NCBI RefSeq assembly: GCF_003054195.1
Contig: NZ_QBKP01000023.1
Span: 1 to 57,860, forward strand
Direction: 5' to 3'
DNA from: Gemmobacter caeni
GTDB lineage: Bacteria > Pseudomonadota > Alphaproteobacteria > Rhodobacterales > Rhodobacteraceae
Length of the DNA stretch: 57,860 nucleotides
Part shown: positions 9,301-17,971 of the stretch, piece by piece
How positions within the stretch are numbered: the stretch's first letter is position 1
Layout of the letters: every line of letters begins with the position of its first letter
Notes under the pieces: model-generated
The model's database searches: none
Told to the model about the DNA's origin: nothing
What the model saw: the letters and a program-made list of their open reading frames with translations, nothing else
Program-made: the position numbers and the translations under genes

Positions 9301-10174
9301 CGGCCAGTTTCACATCATCGCCGAAGAATTCGGCGTATTCCGGCAGAAACATCGGGGCCGGATCGCCGCCCAGATCGGCCGTGAAGCGCATCCCGCCATC
9401 TGCGGCTTCAGCGAGCGTCACCTTGCCGGCCAGTCGTTCCGACCCGCCCGAGGCCAGCCGGATATCAGCCGCATAGTCGGAAAGTGGGCCTTCACCTTTC
9501 ACGGTCAGCTCGATTGCCGGATTGCCGGGCAGACCGATCAGCGAGGAAGCAATGCCGCCTGCGGCCTCTTCCACGGCCAGATCCAGCGCCAGAACACTGG
9601 TTTCATTGGCATAGCTGGCGGTCAGGGAGACATCGCCCGCAGGCCCGTCATCCGTCCGCCTGAGGGTCAACGTGGCCTTGCCCTCGCCTCCGGCGAGGCT
9701 GGCCGAGGCATTCAGCGTCGCCTCGACCGGCTGGCCCAGCACGGTTGGCCCCAGGACGATATGGTCGGCGCCCAGGGTGCCGATCTCGACTGAAACGGGC
9801 AGATCGGGCAGGGCAAAGGCCGTGGCCTCGGGCGCGGGCAGGCTGGTATCGGCACTGGTCGCGGGCAGGCGGTCAAGCACGATCTCCGCTGCCGTCAGCC
9901 GGTCGACGGACAGGCGTCCGGTCAGCAGGGCCGACCGGCTCCAGTCCAGCACCACCTTGTCCAGCGTCAGCCAGATGCCGGTATCATCGGCGATGGTCAG
10001 CTTTTCGATAGTGGCCTGTGACGACAGCGCCCCGGCAAAACCGGTGATCGTCACCTTGCGCCCGGCGTCGGAAAGGTTGTCCTCCAGCAGAGCGGTCAGC
10101 CAGTCGCGGTCATCCTGCTGTGCATGCGCCGCGAAGGGCAGGATGCAGAGGGCGAGAACAAGGATGCGTTTCAT
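6353..10174 (-). CDS. tamB: Translocation and assembly module protein TamB
   Basis: A 1273-residue TamB/AsmA-like protein that spans the periplasm from the inner membrane to TamA and takes part in outer-membrane protein assembly and lipid homeostasis. The N-terminal signal-anchor is MKRILVLALCILPFAAHA. The long middle consists of repeating amphipathic strands with the low complexity typical of beta-taco proteins. The C-terminal ~310 residues form the conserved TamB (DUF490) domain, with SFNLVRGRLDILGKRL and the terminal SVGGEGETSIGIFKEKDY. Length is normal for the family. A notable internal tandem repeat with a 99-residue period lies at about 531-775. The start overlaps the tamA stop by one base (TGATG), so the two are coupled. 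Confidence 0.95.
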   Translation of the reverse strand: MKRILVLALCILPFAAHAQQDDRDWLTALLEDNLSDAGRKVTITGFAGALSSQATIEKLTIADDTGIWLTLDKVVLDWSRSALLTGRLSVDRLTAAEIVLDRLPATSADTSLPAPEATAFALPDLPVSVEIGTLGADHIVLGPTVLGQPVEATLNASASLAGGEGKATLTLRRTDDGPAGDVSLTASYANETSVLALDLAVEEAAGGIASSLIGLPGNPAIELTVKGEGPLSDYAADIRLASGGSERLAGKVTLAEAADGGMRFTADLGGDPAPMFLPEYAEFFGDDVKLAAQGTKAADGRLTVDDLTLRTQALDLRGNLALAADGLPERFALRGSLGQDGTPVLLPLSTDIPTSITHADIALGFDASEAEAWTADIAMTGFDRADLKLREAKIAGKGLITREEGKPAVSGDFDITADGIEPTDPALAQALGAGVKGSVGFRWREGYDALQLTKLALNGADYSFDGTVNIAGLEEALSLTGQGNLRADDLSRFAALAGQPVGGRAEMTLGGSYALLGGKFDVTGQINGTALRTGITEADNLLAGSSTIDLSVIRDETGLRVRQLDLAAASLRAKISGQLATSGSDLSADLDFTDLSALGGPYGGGLTGRARFTGTPEAGTVTFDGTGKALKIGIPEADSLLKGDSAISAEAGIAGETVDLRKLDIKAASLAASARGTLAKTGSDVSAELDFSDLRALGGAYRGALSATASFSGTPEAGKLTAKATGRNLAIGQAEADRLLAGETRLAADLMLDGGRIKVNTATLDNPQLRVAADGNITDATRQVNLTADLVNLATLLPEFPGRLSVRGQIVDDGNSYRLDLTGQGPGGIDAKVQGTMSPDFRTANLTAVGAAQAALGNAFIDPRTVSGGIRYDLALRGPLQPASLSGRISLSDIRVSDPSLPTALTGFNGTISLSGGRAALDLSGSSTSGGNILIGGAIGLAAPYVADLVVQLQQLIVKDPQLFTTRINGRVTMQGPLTGGAQIAGNIDLSETELVVPSTGLGAAGGLEGLRHVSEPADVHATRARAGLLDTAAGDGAGSGRPYPLDLRISAPQRLFIRGRGLDAELGGELRLQGTTANVVPSGSFNLVRGRLDILGKRLTLSEALLQLQGDFDPFISILASNDDGEIVSSVKIEGQATDPKITFVSQPELPQEEVLSHLLFGRDLTSLSAFQAAQLASAVATLAGKGGDGIIGKLRKGFGLDDLDVSTDAQGDTTLKAGKYISSKAYTEIEVDQNGQAKINLNLDLSKTVTLRGSVGGEGETSIGIFKEKDY
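7850..8584 (-). repeat. Internal tandem repeat in tamB, 297-bp (99-residue) period
   Basis: In the TamB protein the block containing EADxLLxG, then LDxxAASLxA, GSDxSAxLDFxDLxALGG and finally FxGTPEAG occurs twice in full (residues about 531-629 and 630-728). The start of a third copy (EADRLLAGET) begins about residue 729. The anchor residues recur at exactly 99-residue spacing: the EAD glutamate is at 537, 636 and 735, and GTPEAG is at 614 and 713. This points to in-frame duplication within the periplasm-spanning part. Confidence 0.85.
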
Positions 10175-11988
10175 CAGAAGGACTGCCCGATACCAACATA
10201 AATCTGAACGCCGTCGCCGGTGCTGCCCGCGACCGGGGCCGCGACATCCAGCCGGATCGGCCCGAAGCCCGTGTTGTAGCGCAGGCCGAGGCCGGCGCCT
10301 GCATGCCAGTCGCCGTAGGAATCGCCGAAATCGGTGGCGCCGATATAGCCCGCATCAGCGAAGCCAACGATCCCGATGGTGTCGGTGACGCGGGCGCGCA
10401 CCTCTGCCGAAAGCGCCGCGAAGGCCATGCCACCGATCTTTTCGCCGTAAAGCGCCTTCGAATCGATACCAAGGGATTGATAGGGCTGGCCCCGCACTGT
10501 GCCGCCGCCGCCCGAATAGAACAGATAGTCGCGCGGTGTGCCCAGAAGATCGCCGCCGAAGATCGCACCGACCTGCGCCCGAGCGGCAAGGGTGATGGGG
10601 CGCTTGTCGCCAAATGTCAGATAGGCCCTGCCGTCTGCCTTGAGCCGCGCGCCGCTGTCAGTGATGCCGAAACCCAGATAGGGACGCAGCTCGGCATCCA
10701 GGTAATAGCCTTCCCGCGCATCCATCTTGTTGTCGCGGCTGTCCCAGGTGGCGCCGATCGGCAGGGCGAGATGTTCGTAGGTATAAGAGGCGATGATGTC
10801 ATCGACCTTGGCATAGGTGAATTCCAGTCCGACGCGCCCGGTCAGTTTTTCCGAGAAGTACTGGCTGAAGCCGATGCCAAGCGTGCCAATGTCGGCGGTG
10901 TAATCCTCTTCGTCCAGATGGGCCACCTTGGTTGAAAAGCTCAGGGTGGTATCCGGTGTCAGGGTTGCGGGACGATCAATCGTGACGCCCAGACCGTAGT
11001 CCACGCCACTGTTCTGCGCGCCGATATTGTCGATCTCGCCCTCGACCTTCAACCGCTCGCCGCCGCCCATCAGGTTGCGGTGCAGCCAGTAGCCGGTCAG
11101 GCTCATCCCGTCGAGGCTCGCGATTTCGGCGCCGATGGAATAGCGGCGGCGCTTTTCCTCGACCACGGTGGCGGTGATACCGATAAAATCGGGCGAGGTG
11201 ATGGTTTCATCCTCGGTCAGCGTGACCGAGCGGAACACCCCGGTACGGCGCAGCCGTTCCGCGCTGCGTTTCAGGGCGTCGGGGTCAAAGACCTCACCCT
11301 CCGGCAGGCCCGCGATCTTGTGGATGCGGCGCTCGCGCATCCGCTCTTCTCCCTCGATCTTCAGCTTGCCGAAGCGCAGTTTGGGGCCGGGTTGAAGGCC
11401 GACCCGTGCGGCAAGCGTGTTGCTGCGGTGATCGGCCACAATGTCCTGACTTGCAACCTCGGCCTTGGCGTGGCCGTCGTCGCGCCATGCGTCAACGCCG
11501 GTCTGCACTGCCTCCTGCACCAGCCCGCTTTCGGCGGGTTTGCCGGGGGCGAATCCCTCGGGCATTTCGGTTCCGGCGGGAACCGGCGCGACGCGGGTTT
11601 CCGAGAATTTGAACGCCGGGCCGGGGTCGATGGTCACCCGGACCGATCCGATGGCCTTCGGCGCATCCAGCGGGGCGATGCCGGCGGCTTCCCGCCCGTC
11701 GATCAGGACGTGGACGACAGGCGAGTAATAGCCGGCGGCATAGGCGGCGCTGACCAGGCGGCCATATTCAGCGCGGGCTGCCGAAAACACATCTTCCGCA
11801 GCGGTCTTGCCTTCGGATTGCAGGCCCAGCAGGGCGGAGGCATTGCGCAGGTCTTTCTTCAGCCCGTCGGGGCCGGAAGTCACTGTAAATTCTACAGGTT
11901 CAAGCGCACCGGCCGGGGTGGCAAGGGCTGCAAGGGCGGTCATTCCGCCGATCAGGCCAACTACTGGAAACGAACGAAACCGGGCCAC
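10174..11988 (-). CDS. tamA: Outer-membrane assembly factor TamA (BamA/Omp85 family)
   Basis: An Omp85-family barrel protein that pairs with TamB. The start is taken as GTG at 11988, which has AGGGGAG at the right distance and gives a signal peptide running to ALATPAGALEP; a TTG six codons upstream is an alternative. About 604 residues. The N-terminal third has POTRA-like segments (for example LRFGKLKIEGEERMRERRIHKI and DPDALKRSAERLRRTGVFRSVTL). The remaining part is a 16-strand-type barrel with RREGYYL/DAREGYYLDAELRPY and the closing GPIRLDVAAPV and YVGIGQSF, ending in aromatic Phe as expected for a barrel protein. Coupled to tamB by a one-base overlap. Confidence 0.93.
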   Translation of the reverse strand: MARFRSFPVVGLIGGMTALAALATPAGALEPVEFTVTSGPDGLKKDLRNASALLGLQSEGKTAAEDVFSAARAEYGRLVSAAYAAGYYSPVVHVLIDGREAAGIAPLDAPKAIGSVRVTIDPGPAFKFSETRVAPVPAGTEMPEGFAPGKPAESGLVQEAVQTGVDAWRDDGHAKAEVASQDIVADHRSNTLAARVGLQPGPKLRFGKLKIEGEERMRERRIHKIAGLPEGEVFDPDALKRSAERLRRTGVFRSVTLTEDETITSPDFIGITATVVEEKRRRYSIGAEIASLDGMSLTGYWLHRNLMGGGERLKVEGEIDNIGAQNSGVDYGLGVTIDRPATLTPDTTLSFSTKVAHLDEEDYTADIGTLGIGFSQYFSEKLTGRVGLEFTYAKVDDIIASYTYEHLALPIGATWDSRDNKMDAREGYYLDAELRPYLGFGITDSGARLKADGRAYLTFGDKRPITLAARAQVGAIFGGDLLGTPRDYLFYSGGGGTVRGQPYQSLGIDSKALYGEKIGGMAFAALSAEVRARVTDTIGIVGFADAGYIGATDFGDSYGDWHAGAGLGLRYNTGFGPIRLDVAAPVAGSTGDGVQIYVGIGQSF

Positions 11989-12110
11989 GCGCCTCTCCCC
12001 TGACAAGAGTTGCGAAAACTATCGCATCTTGTGGGGTGAACCACAATCGCCGCTATCCATGGGGCGGCGCAGGTTCCGGGGGGCGGGCGTTGATTCGCCG
12101 GTGCGTGCGG

Positions 12111-12147
12111 GTAAAACAGAAGGGCGGAGATCTTGCGATCTCCGCCC
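12111..12147 (-). terminator. Rho-independent terminator after the LysR gene
   Basis: A perfect 11-bp inverted repeat, GGGCGGAGATC and GATCTCCGCCC, with a four-base loop lies at 12122-12147. Read on the minus strand it is followed by TTCTGTTTTAC. It sits between the LysR stop and tamA and separates the two transcription units. Confidence 0.8.
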
Positions 12148-12188
12148 AGTTGGTCACCGCACCGTAAAGTCGTGCCGTCGCGTCGCCG

Positions 12189-13094
12189 TCACCAGTTATC
12201 CGGCCCCTTCTCGATGAAGCGGCGGGCGAGGAAGTCAATGAAGGCCCGGACCTTGGGCTGAGTGAAGCGTCCGGGCGGATAGACCGCATAAATGCCCAGC
12301 ATTTCCACCGGCAGACCGGGAATCGCCTCTTCCACCTGACCCTTGCGCATTGCTTCGGCGCAGAGGAACGAAGGCAGGAAGGCAATGCCAAGCCCGGCAA
12401 TGGCGGCATTCAGCAGCGACTGGCCATCGTTGACCGTCAGCCAGCCGTTCGAGCGCACCTGCCGCTTTTCGCCCGAAGGCGCCGTCACCTTCCAGACGTT
12501 GCCATTGGCCTGGTTGGAATAGTGCAACAGCTTGTGTTCGTTCAGGTCGTCGATCTTCAGCGGGCGGCCATATTTCTGGAAATAGCCGGGTGCCGCGATC
12601 ATCCGCTTGGAGGTTTCGGTCAGCTTGCGGGCGCGGAGGCTCGAATCCTCCAGCTCGCCCACGCGGATTGCCATATCGAAGCCTTCGGAGATCAGTTCCA
12701 CATAGCGGTTGTTCAGCACCATGTTCACGGTGATTTCCGGGTATTCGGCCAGAAACTCGCCGAGAATCGGCGACAGGAGGTTCACGCCGAAGTCTGTTGC
12801 CACCGAAATCCGCAAGAGGCCCGAAGGCGCGCTTTGCATCGAGGTGACCAGCGCATCGGCCTCTCCCGCATCGTTCAGCACGCGGCGGGCGCGGTCATAA
12901 TAGGCAAGCCCGATTTCGGTCGGGCTGACGCGGCGCGTGGTGCGGTTCAGCAGACGCGCGCCAAGCCGCGCCTCCAGCGCCGAAACGTGCTTGGACACGG
13001 CGGATTTCGAGATGCCCATTTTCTTGGCTGCATCCGTAAAACCACCCTGATCCACCACGGTGGCGAATGCTTCCATCTCGGTCAGTCTGTCCAT
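12189..13094 (-). CDS. LysR-family transcriptional regulator
   Basis: A LysR-type regulator of about 301 residues, the usual length. The start at 13094 gives MDRLTEMEAFATVVDQGGF, the classic first helix, with GGGGAC upstream; a longer frame has no family support. The helix-turn-helix spans about residues 17-38 (FTDAAKKMGISKSAVSKHVSALEARLG). The C-terminal effector-binding domain starts near residue 90 (GLLRISVATDFG). It resembles the CrgA-like subgroup. It follows the ROK gene by 135 bp on the same strand, while its own downstream neighbour tamA is cut off by a terminator. No divergent target gene is present, so its regulon and ligand cannot be inferred. Confidence 0.92.
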   Translation of the reverse strand: MDRLTEMEAFATVVDQGGFTDAAKKMGISKSAVSKHVSALEARLGARLLNRTTRRVSPTEIGLAYYDRARRVLNDAGEADALVTSMQSAPSGLLRISVATDFGVNLLSPILGEFLAEYPEITVNMVLNNRYVELISEGFDMAIRVGELEDSSLRARKLTETSKRMIAAPGYFQKYGRPLKIDDLNEHKLLHYSNQANGNVWKVTAPSGEKRQVRSNGWLTVNDGQSLLNAAIAGLGIAFLPSFLCAEAMRKGQVEEAIPGLPVEMLGIYAVYPPGRFTQPKVRAFIDFLARRFIEKGPDNW

Positions 13095-13229
13095 TGTCGT
13101 CCCCATGCGTCTTATGCAGGTCCATGAGGGACTATTGGTTTCGAATTGGGGCGAGACAGGGGCAAGGACGCGACGAACCGGCGGTATATTGGCGGATCGT
13201 TCATGGCATGGCACCAATCCTGACCCGGA

Positions 13230-14507
13230 TTATTGTGCCGCCACCTCTCGCGACGGGGCCAGAAGGCGTTCGCTGACCTCATGCAGGGCCAGTGCCGCCG
13301 CGCCATGCGCCCAGAGCAGATCGCCCCAGGCGTGGATCTTGACCGGCGGTTTCGGGCGCCCGGTCGAGATGGCAAGCTGTTCCATCTCGGCCAGAGTTTC
13401 GGCGGCATACAGATAGTCGTAGCGCATCCGTTCCCCCGACAGGATGATCAGCGAGGGGTCGAACAGGTTCACCACATTCGACAGCCCGACCGCGAGATAT
13501 CGCCCGGCGCGGCGAAAGATCGACCGCGCGGCGGTATTGCCTGCCTTCGCATGGTCATACAGGCTTTCCAGAAGGACATTCATCGACTGCCCTTCCTTGT
13601 GCGCCCAGTTCAGCGCGGTGGTCGCCTCGCGTGCAAGCGCATAGTCGGCGACATAGGCTTCAAGGCAGCCGCGTTGCCCACAGCGGCACAGCGCGCCATC
13701 CAGTTGCACCTTGGTATGGCCAAGCTCCATCCCGAGTCCGCGTGCCCCGCGATAGATCCGGTGATTGATGACGCAACCCATACCGACGCCGTGTTCAATG
13801 GTGACCACGGCGAAATCGGCAAGGCTGCGGCCCGCGCCGAACCATAGCTCGGCCAGCGTCACCAGATTTGCGTCATTGTCGATATGTACCGGCAGGCCGA
13901 TGCGCGCGGTAGCGGCCTGGGCCAGCGCCACACCCCGGTCCGCCAGAACCGAGGACCACATCACCATTCCCTGTTCGCAGTCCACAAAACCCGGAACGCC
14001 GAGGCCCATGGCCGAAAGATCGCGCGGGGTGATGCCCGCCTTGGTGCAGACGCGGTGCAGCAGGGTATCCATCGCGTCCAGCAGTTCGGGCAGGTTCATG
14101 GCGCCCGGTCGGCGCGGGATCACGTCGCCCGCGATCAGCTTGCCCGCGAAATCGACGACCACGGCAGTATGTTCGCGGTCCGAGAGTTTCATGCCGGCCA
14201 CAAGATGTGCTCCGGCGCGCACGCCCAGCGCTACCGCAGGGCGACCACGACCGGGCTGGTCGCCGTCACGCGGGGCCGCGACCTCCTCAATCAGACCGCT
14301 TTCGATCAGTTCCTGCGTGATCGTCGTGACAGAAGCAGGCGAGACGGCCAGTTCCTTGGCGACCTGAACGCGCGGGATCAGCCCGGCGGCGCGTACCCGT
14401 TCGAAAACCTGCTGCCGCAGGGGGCGCGTCTGTTCGGAAAGCGGGGCAATCAGCGGGCCGCATCCAACCCGGTCCGGGGTCCGACGCTCGGGTTCATGCG
14501 GTTTCAT
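13230..14507 (-). CDS. xylR: ROK-family transcriptional repressor of the xylose operon (XylR type)
   Basis: A 425-residue ROK protein with an N-terminal winged helix (about 30-75: RQQVFERVRAAGLI, then VAKELAVSPASVTTITQELIE) and a sugar-kinase-like domain. The ROK zinc motif is visible as His264 with Cys274, Cys276 and Cys281 in CRCGQRGC. An intact DNA-binding domain plus divergent transcription from xylF, xylose isomerase and xylulokinase identifies it as the local xylose regulator. ROK repressors of this kind release DNA when they bind the sugar. Its start and ribosome site (GGAGG) lie inside a perfect inverted repeat, so it probably represses itself too. Confidence 0.88.
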   Translation of the reverse strand: MKPHEPERRTPDRVGCGPLIAPLSEQTRPLRQQVFERVRAAGLIPRVQVAKELAVSPASVTTITQELIESGLIEEVAAPRDGDQPGRGRPAVALGVRAGAHLVAGMKLSDREHTAVVVDFAGKLIAGDVIPRRPGAMNLPELLDAMDTLLHRVCTKAGITPRDLSAMGLGVPGFVDCEQGMVMWSSVLADRGVALAQAATARIGLPVHIDNDANLVTLAELWFGAGRSLADFAVVTIEHGVGMGCVINHRIYRGARGLGMELGHTKVQLDGALCRCGQRGCLEAYVADYALAREATTALNWAHKEGQSMNVLLESLYDHAKAGNTAARSIFRRAGRYLAVGLSNVVNLFDPSLIILSGERMRYDYLYAAETLAEMEQLAISTGRPKPPVKIHAWGDLLWAHGAAALALHEVSERLLAPSREVAAQ

Positions 14508-14527
14508 TTATTTGACCTCCAAATAAA
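14507..14527. promoter_or_regulatory. Candidate XylR operator overlapping the repressor start
   Basis: A perfect 8-bp inverted repeat TTTATTTG-N5-CAAATAAA (14507-14514 and 14520-14527) surrounds the ribosome-binding site of the ROK gene and touches its ATG. Size, symmetry and AT content fit ROK-family operators. Binding here would block repressor expression directly. Confidence 0.65.
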
Positions 14528-14621
14528 AACGCTGCATTGCGGCGCGTATGTGGCGGAATTTCTGCGCTGCGGCGTCATGTTTCGGTCTTTTTTTAAGCGT
14601 ATCCAGTGTTTGACGATTATT

Positions 14622-14647
14622 TTTATTTTGACAACTGAAATTATTAT
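14622..14647. promoter_or_regulatory. Second, degenerate XylR-like site upstream of xylF
   Basis: The stretch TTTATTTTGACAACTGAAAT repeats the left half of the site at 14507 (TTTATTTGAC) with one inserted T and has a weaker right half. It contains TTGACA at 14628-14633, a good -35 match, although I find no good -10 hexamer at normal spacing. It is placed where a xylF promoter/operator would be expected, about 75-100 bases before the ATG. Confidence 0.4.
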
Positions 14648-14720
14648 GGGCAGTTTCAGGGCGTGCCGACGAATCCGTCGGACCGGCCATTCGCTGGCCG
14701 CATCCATAGGGAGGAGAAAC

Positions 14721-15746
14721 ATGCGTAATGCGCTGATCGCCGCGGTCGTGGCGGCTGCCGGGTTCAATTCGGCCGCGCTGGCCGAGGGGCTGACCATCGG
14801 TGTGAGCTGGTCGAACTTTCAGGAAGAACGCTGGAAAACCGATGAGGCCGCGATCAAGGGTGCGCTGGAAGCAGCGGGCAACAGCTATATCTCGGCCGAT
14901 GCCCAGGCATCTGAGGCCAAGCAGCTGACGGATATCGAGGCGCTGATCACCCAGGGCGCCGATGCGCTCATCGTGCTGGCCTATAACAAGGACGCCATCG
15001 GCCCGGCCATTGAGAAAGCCGCAGCCGAGGGGATTCCCGTTGTGGCCTATGACCGGCTGATCGAAGACCCGCGCACCTTCTATCTGACCTTCGACAACAA
15101 AGGCGTTGGCAAGATCATCGCCGAGAAGGTCGTCGAGGCGGCGCCGAAGGGCAATTATGCCATCATCAAGGGTGATCCGGGCGACGCCAATGCGGGCTTC
15201 CTGCGCGAAGGCATGGAAGAGGTTCTGGCGCCGAAAGTGGCCGCGGGCGATATCACCATCGTGGGCGAGCAGTTCACCCAAGGGTGGAAGCCCGAAGGTG
15301 CGCAAGAGAACATGGAGCAGATCCTGACCGCCAACGACAACAAGGTCGATGCGGTTCTGGCGCAGAATGACGGCATGGCCGGCGGCGCCATCGCTGCACT
15401 TCAGGCGCAGGGTCTGAATATTCCGATCGGCGGGCAGGATGGCGACCTCGCCGCGCTGAACCGCGTGGCGCGGGGCACCCAGACTGTTTCGGTCTGGAAA
15501 GACTCGCGTCAGCTTGGCGCCAAGGCGGCCGAGATCGCTTCGGCACTGGCCGGTGGCACCGCGCTGGATGCCGTTGACGGTGCGTCCAAGTTCTCGGGCG
15601 GGGAAAAAGGCGTTGAAATGAACGCCATCTTCCTCGCGCCGACCCCGATCACCAAGGAAAACCTGAATGTTGTGATCGACGCTGGCCATATCTCGAAAGA
15701 GCAGGCCTGCGAGGGGGCTGCCGACGACGTGGCGGCCTGCAAGTAA
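14721..15746 (+). CDS. xylF: D-xylose ABC transporter, substrate-binding protein XylF
   Basis: A 341-residue periplasmic sugar-binding protein (type I fold, ribose/xylose group). The signal peptide is MRNALIAAVVAAAGFNSAALA, followed by the mature start EGLTIGVSWSNFQEERW. Family-typical segments are visible: ALIVLAYNKDAIGPAIEKA, VVAYDRLI, GDPGDANAGFLREGM and VLAQNDGMAGGAIAAL. The ATG at 14721 has the strong ribosome site GGGAGGAG. It is first in the xyl operon, directly divergent from the ROK repressor. A hairpin after its stop should favour higher expression of the binding protein than of the membrane parts. Confidence 0.95.
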   Translation: MRNALIAAVVAAAGFNSAALAEGLTIGVSWSNFQEERWKTDEAAIKGALEAAGNSYISADAQASEAKQLTDIEALITQGADALIVLAYNKDAIGPAIEKAAAEGIPVVAYDRLIEDPRTFYLTFDNKGVGKIIAEKVVEAAPKGNYAIIKGDPGDANAGFLREGMEEVLAPKVAAGDITIVGEQFTQGWKPEGAQENMEQILTANDNKVDAVLAQNDGMAGGAIAALQAQGLNIPIGGQDGDLAALNRVARGTQTVSVWKDSRQLGAKAAEIASALAGGTALDAVDGASKFSGGEKGVEMNAIFLAPTPITKENLNVVIDAGHISKEQACEGAADDVAACK

Positions 15747-15754
15747 GACCTGCA

Positions 15755-15781
15755 TCGGCGGGGGTCTTTGACCCTCGCCGA
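15755..15781 (+). terminator. Attenuating hairpin between xylF and xylH
   Basis: A 12-bp stem with one G-U pair, TCGGCGGGGGTC and GACCCTCGCCGA, encloses a TTT loop right after the xylF stop. It lacks a long T-run, so it is more likely a partial terminator or 3' stabiliser that raises XylF over XylH and XylG. Confidence 0.6.
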
Positions 15782-15885
15782 CTTTCATGGGCGGCGAGGC
15801 TGCCCGAGCTGCGACAACGGCCCGGCGGATATGGCCCTTCGCCTCGCCCGTCTGCACCCTTTTCACCGTAGTGCCGGACGATCCC

Positions 15886-17199
15886 ATGTCATCATCCTCG
15901 AATACCCGCGCCGGAGCGACCTCCGGCCCCGTGTCCCGTTTCCTGAAAGCAACCGAAATCGACACCCGCCTGTTGGGCATGATCGGCGCGCTGTTGCTGA
16001 TCTGGGTCGGCTTCCACCTTTTCGGTGTTTTCTTCAAGGGTTCGGGTTCGTTTCTGACCCCCCGCAACCTGTGGAACCTGTCGGTCCAGACCGCCTCTAT
16101 CGGCATCATGGCCTGTGGTATGGTGCTGGTCATCGTCACGCGCCATATCGACCTGTCAGTCGGTTCGGTTCTGGGCTTCTGCGCCATGGTCATGGGCATC
16201 GTGCAGGCTCGCATCCTGCCCGAGTTTCTGGGGCTGGGTCACCCGCTGATCTGGGTGATTACGGCGCTGGTCGGCATGGCGCTGGGCGCGGCCATCGGGG
16301 CCTTCCACGGCTGGCTGGTGGCCTATCGGGGTATCCCGGCCTTCATCGTGACGCTGGGCGGCCTGCTGGTCTGGCGTGGCTTTGCCTTCCTTCTGGCGCG
16401 TGGTGAGACGATCTCGCCGCTGGACAGCACGTTCTCGCTGCTGGGGGGCGGGCCTTACGGGGCGATTGGCGCCATGGGAAGCTGGATCGTTGCCCTGATC
16501 GCCTGTGCCGCAATCCTGTGGATGTTGTGGAATGGCCGCCGCACCCGTGCGCTGCATGATTTCCCGCAACGCCCGGTCTGGGCTGAGGGCGTGCTGGCTG
16601 CGCTGGGCTGCGGTCTGGTGATCGGCGCGACGCTGCTGGTCAACGCCTATCCCTGGCCCAAGGGAATCGTGCGCCAGTATGCAGCTGCAAATAATCTTGA
16701 AGTGCCCGAGGCGGGACTGTTCATCAGCCATGGCTGGGCCATCCCGGTGCTCATCATGCTGGGGGTTGGTGTGGTGATGACAGTCGTTTCCACCCGCACC
16801 CGCTTTGGCCGCTATGTCTTTGCCATGGGTGGCAACCCCGACGCGGCCGAGCTTTCTGGCATCAACACCAAATGGATGACGGTCAAGATCTTCGCCGTCA
16901 TGGGCTTCCTGACGGGCCTGTCCTCGGTCGTGGCCTCGGCCCGCCTGAACTCGGCCACCAATGCGCTGGGCACGCTGGACGAGCTTTATGTCATCGCGGC
17001 GGCGGTCATCGGCGGCACCTCGCTGGCGGGCGGCGTCGGCACCATCTACGGCGCGATCATCGGGGCGCTGGTGATGCAGAGCCTGCAAACCGGCATGGTG
17101 CTGATCGGCTTCGACGCGGCGCTTCAGAACATCGTCGTCGGCTCGGTTCTGGTGCTCGCCGTGTGGCTGGACATCGTTTACCGCAAGCGCGCCAAGTAA
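15886..17199 (+). CDS. xylH: D-xylose ABC transporter permease XylH
   Basis: A permease of about 437 residues with around ten hydrophobic segments, the length expected of XylH (longer than the related RbsC). The start at 15886 (MSSSSNTRAG) is chosen because it lies just before a short hydrophilic leader and the first membrane helix; there is no strong ribosome site, and an in-frame GTG lies five codons upstream. Conserved parts include GMVLVIVTRHIDLSVGSVLGF and, near the end, GNPDAAELSGIN with IAAAVIGGTSLAGGVGTIYG, the permease motif that contacts the ATPase. It lies between xylF and xylG in the operon. Confidence 0.93.
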   Translation: MSSSSNTRAGATSGPVSRFLKATEIDTRLLGMIGALLLIWVGFHLFGVFFKGSGSFLTPRNLWNLSVQTASIGIMACGMVLVIVTRHIDLSVGSVLGFCAMVMGIVQARILPEFLGLGHPLIWVITALVGMALGAAIGAFHGWLVAYRGIPAFIVTLGGLLVWRGFAFLLARGETISPLDSTFSLLGGGPYGAIGAMGSWIVALIACAAILWMLWNGRRTRALHDFPQRPVWAEGVLAALGCGLVIGATLLVNAYPWPKGIVRQYAAANNLEVPEAGLFISHGWAIPVLIMLGVGVVMTVVSTRTRFGRYVFAMGGNPDAAELSGINTKWMTVKIFAVMGFLTGLSSVVASARLNSATNALGTLDELYVIAAAVIGGTSLAGGVGTIYGAIIGALVMQSLQTGMVLIGFDAALQNIVVGSVLVLAVWLDIVYRKRAK

Positions 17200-17211
17200 G
17201 GGGGACGGAAC

Positions 17212-17970
17212 ATGACGAACAAGGGAACCCCGCTGGTCGAGATGCGCGACATCTCCATCTCCTTCGGCGGCATCAAGGCGGTCGATCATGTGACGATCGA
17301 CCTGTATCCGGGCGAGGTTGTGGGTCTGCTGGGCCATAACGGCGCCGGGAAATCGACGCTGATCAAGTGCCTGTCAGGCGCCTACCAGATGGACAGCGGC
17401 GAGATTTTCATCAACGGCAACAAGGCCGAAATCCGCAGCCCCCGCGATGCGCGCGGTTATAATATCGAGACGATCTACCAGACGCTCGCGCTGGCCGACA
17501 ACCTCGATGCCGCCTCGAACCTGTTTCTGGGGCGGGAACTGATCGGGCCGGGCGGCTTTCTGAACGACATCGCGATGGAGGCCGAGACCCGCAAGATCAT
17601 GGGACGGCTGAACCCGAACTTCCGCAAGTTCAACGTGCCGGTTTCGGCACTGTCGGGCGGACAGCGGCAGTCGGTCGCCATCGCGCGCGCGGTCTATTTC
17701 AACGCCAGAATCCTGATCATGGACGAGCCGACCGCCGCGCTTGGCCCCCACGAGACGCAGATGGTGGCGGAACTCATTGCCGAACTGAAAAAGCAGGGTC
17801 TGGGCATCTTCCTGATCGAGCATGACATCCATGCGGTGATGGAACTGTGCGACCGTGCCGTGGTGATGAAAAACGGCCAGCGTGTCGGCACGGTGAACGT
17901 GAGTGATGTGACGGATGATGACATTCTGGGAATGATCATCCTGGGCAAGAACCCCCCACAGGCCTATTGA
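17212..17970 (+). CDS. xylG: D-xylose ABC transporter ATP-binding protein XylG (single-domain form)
   Basis: A 252-residue ABC ATPase. Walker A is GHNGAGKST (about 41-49), the signature motif is [10 protein letters not shown], Walker B is [11 protein letters not shown] and the H-loop is FLIEHD. The E. coli XylG and other sugar ATPases of this class carry two ABC domains in about 500 residues. This one has a single domain, a form known in alphaproteobacterial xylose and fructose/ribose-type transporters, so it presumably works as a homodimer. It starts 12 bp after xylH with GGGGGACGG upstream and ends one base before xylB. Confidence 0.93.
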   Translation: MTNKGTPLVEMRDISISFGGIKAVDHVTIDLYPGEVVGLLGHNGAGKSTLIKCLSGAYQMDSGEIFINGNKAEIRSPRDARGYNIETIYQTLALADNLDAASNLFLGRELIGPGGFLNDIAMEAETRKIMGRLNPNFRKFNVPVSALSGGQRQSVAIARAVYFNARILIMDEPTAALGPHETQMVAELIAELKKQGLGIFLIEHDIHAVMELCDRAVVMKNGQRVGTVNVSDVTDDDILGMIILGKNPPQAY

Positions 17971-17971
17971 T

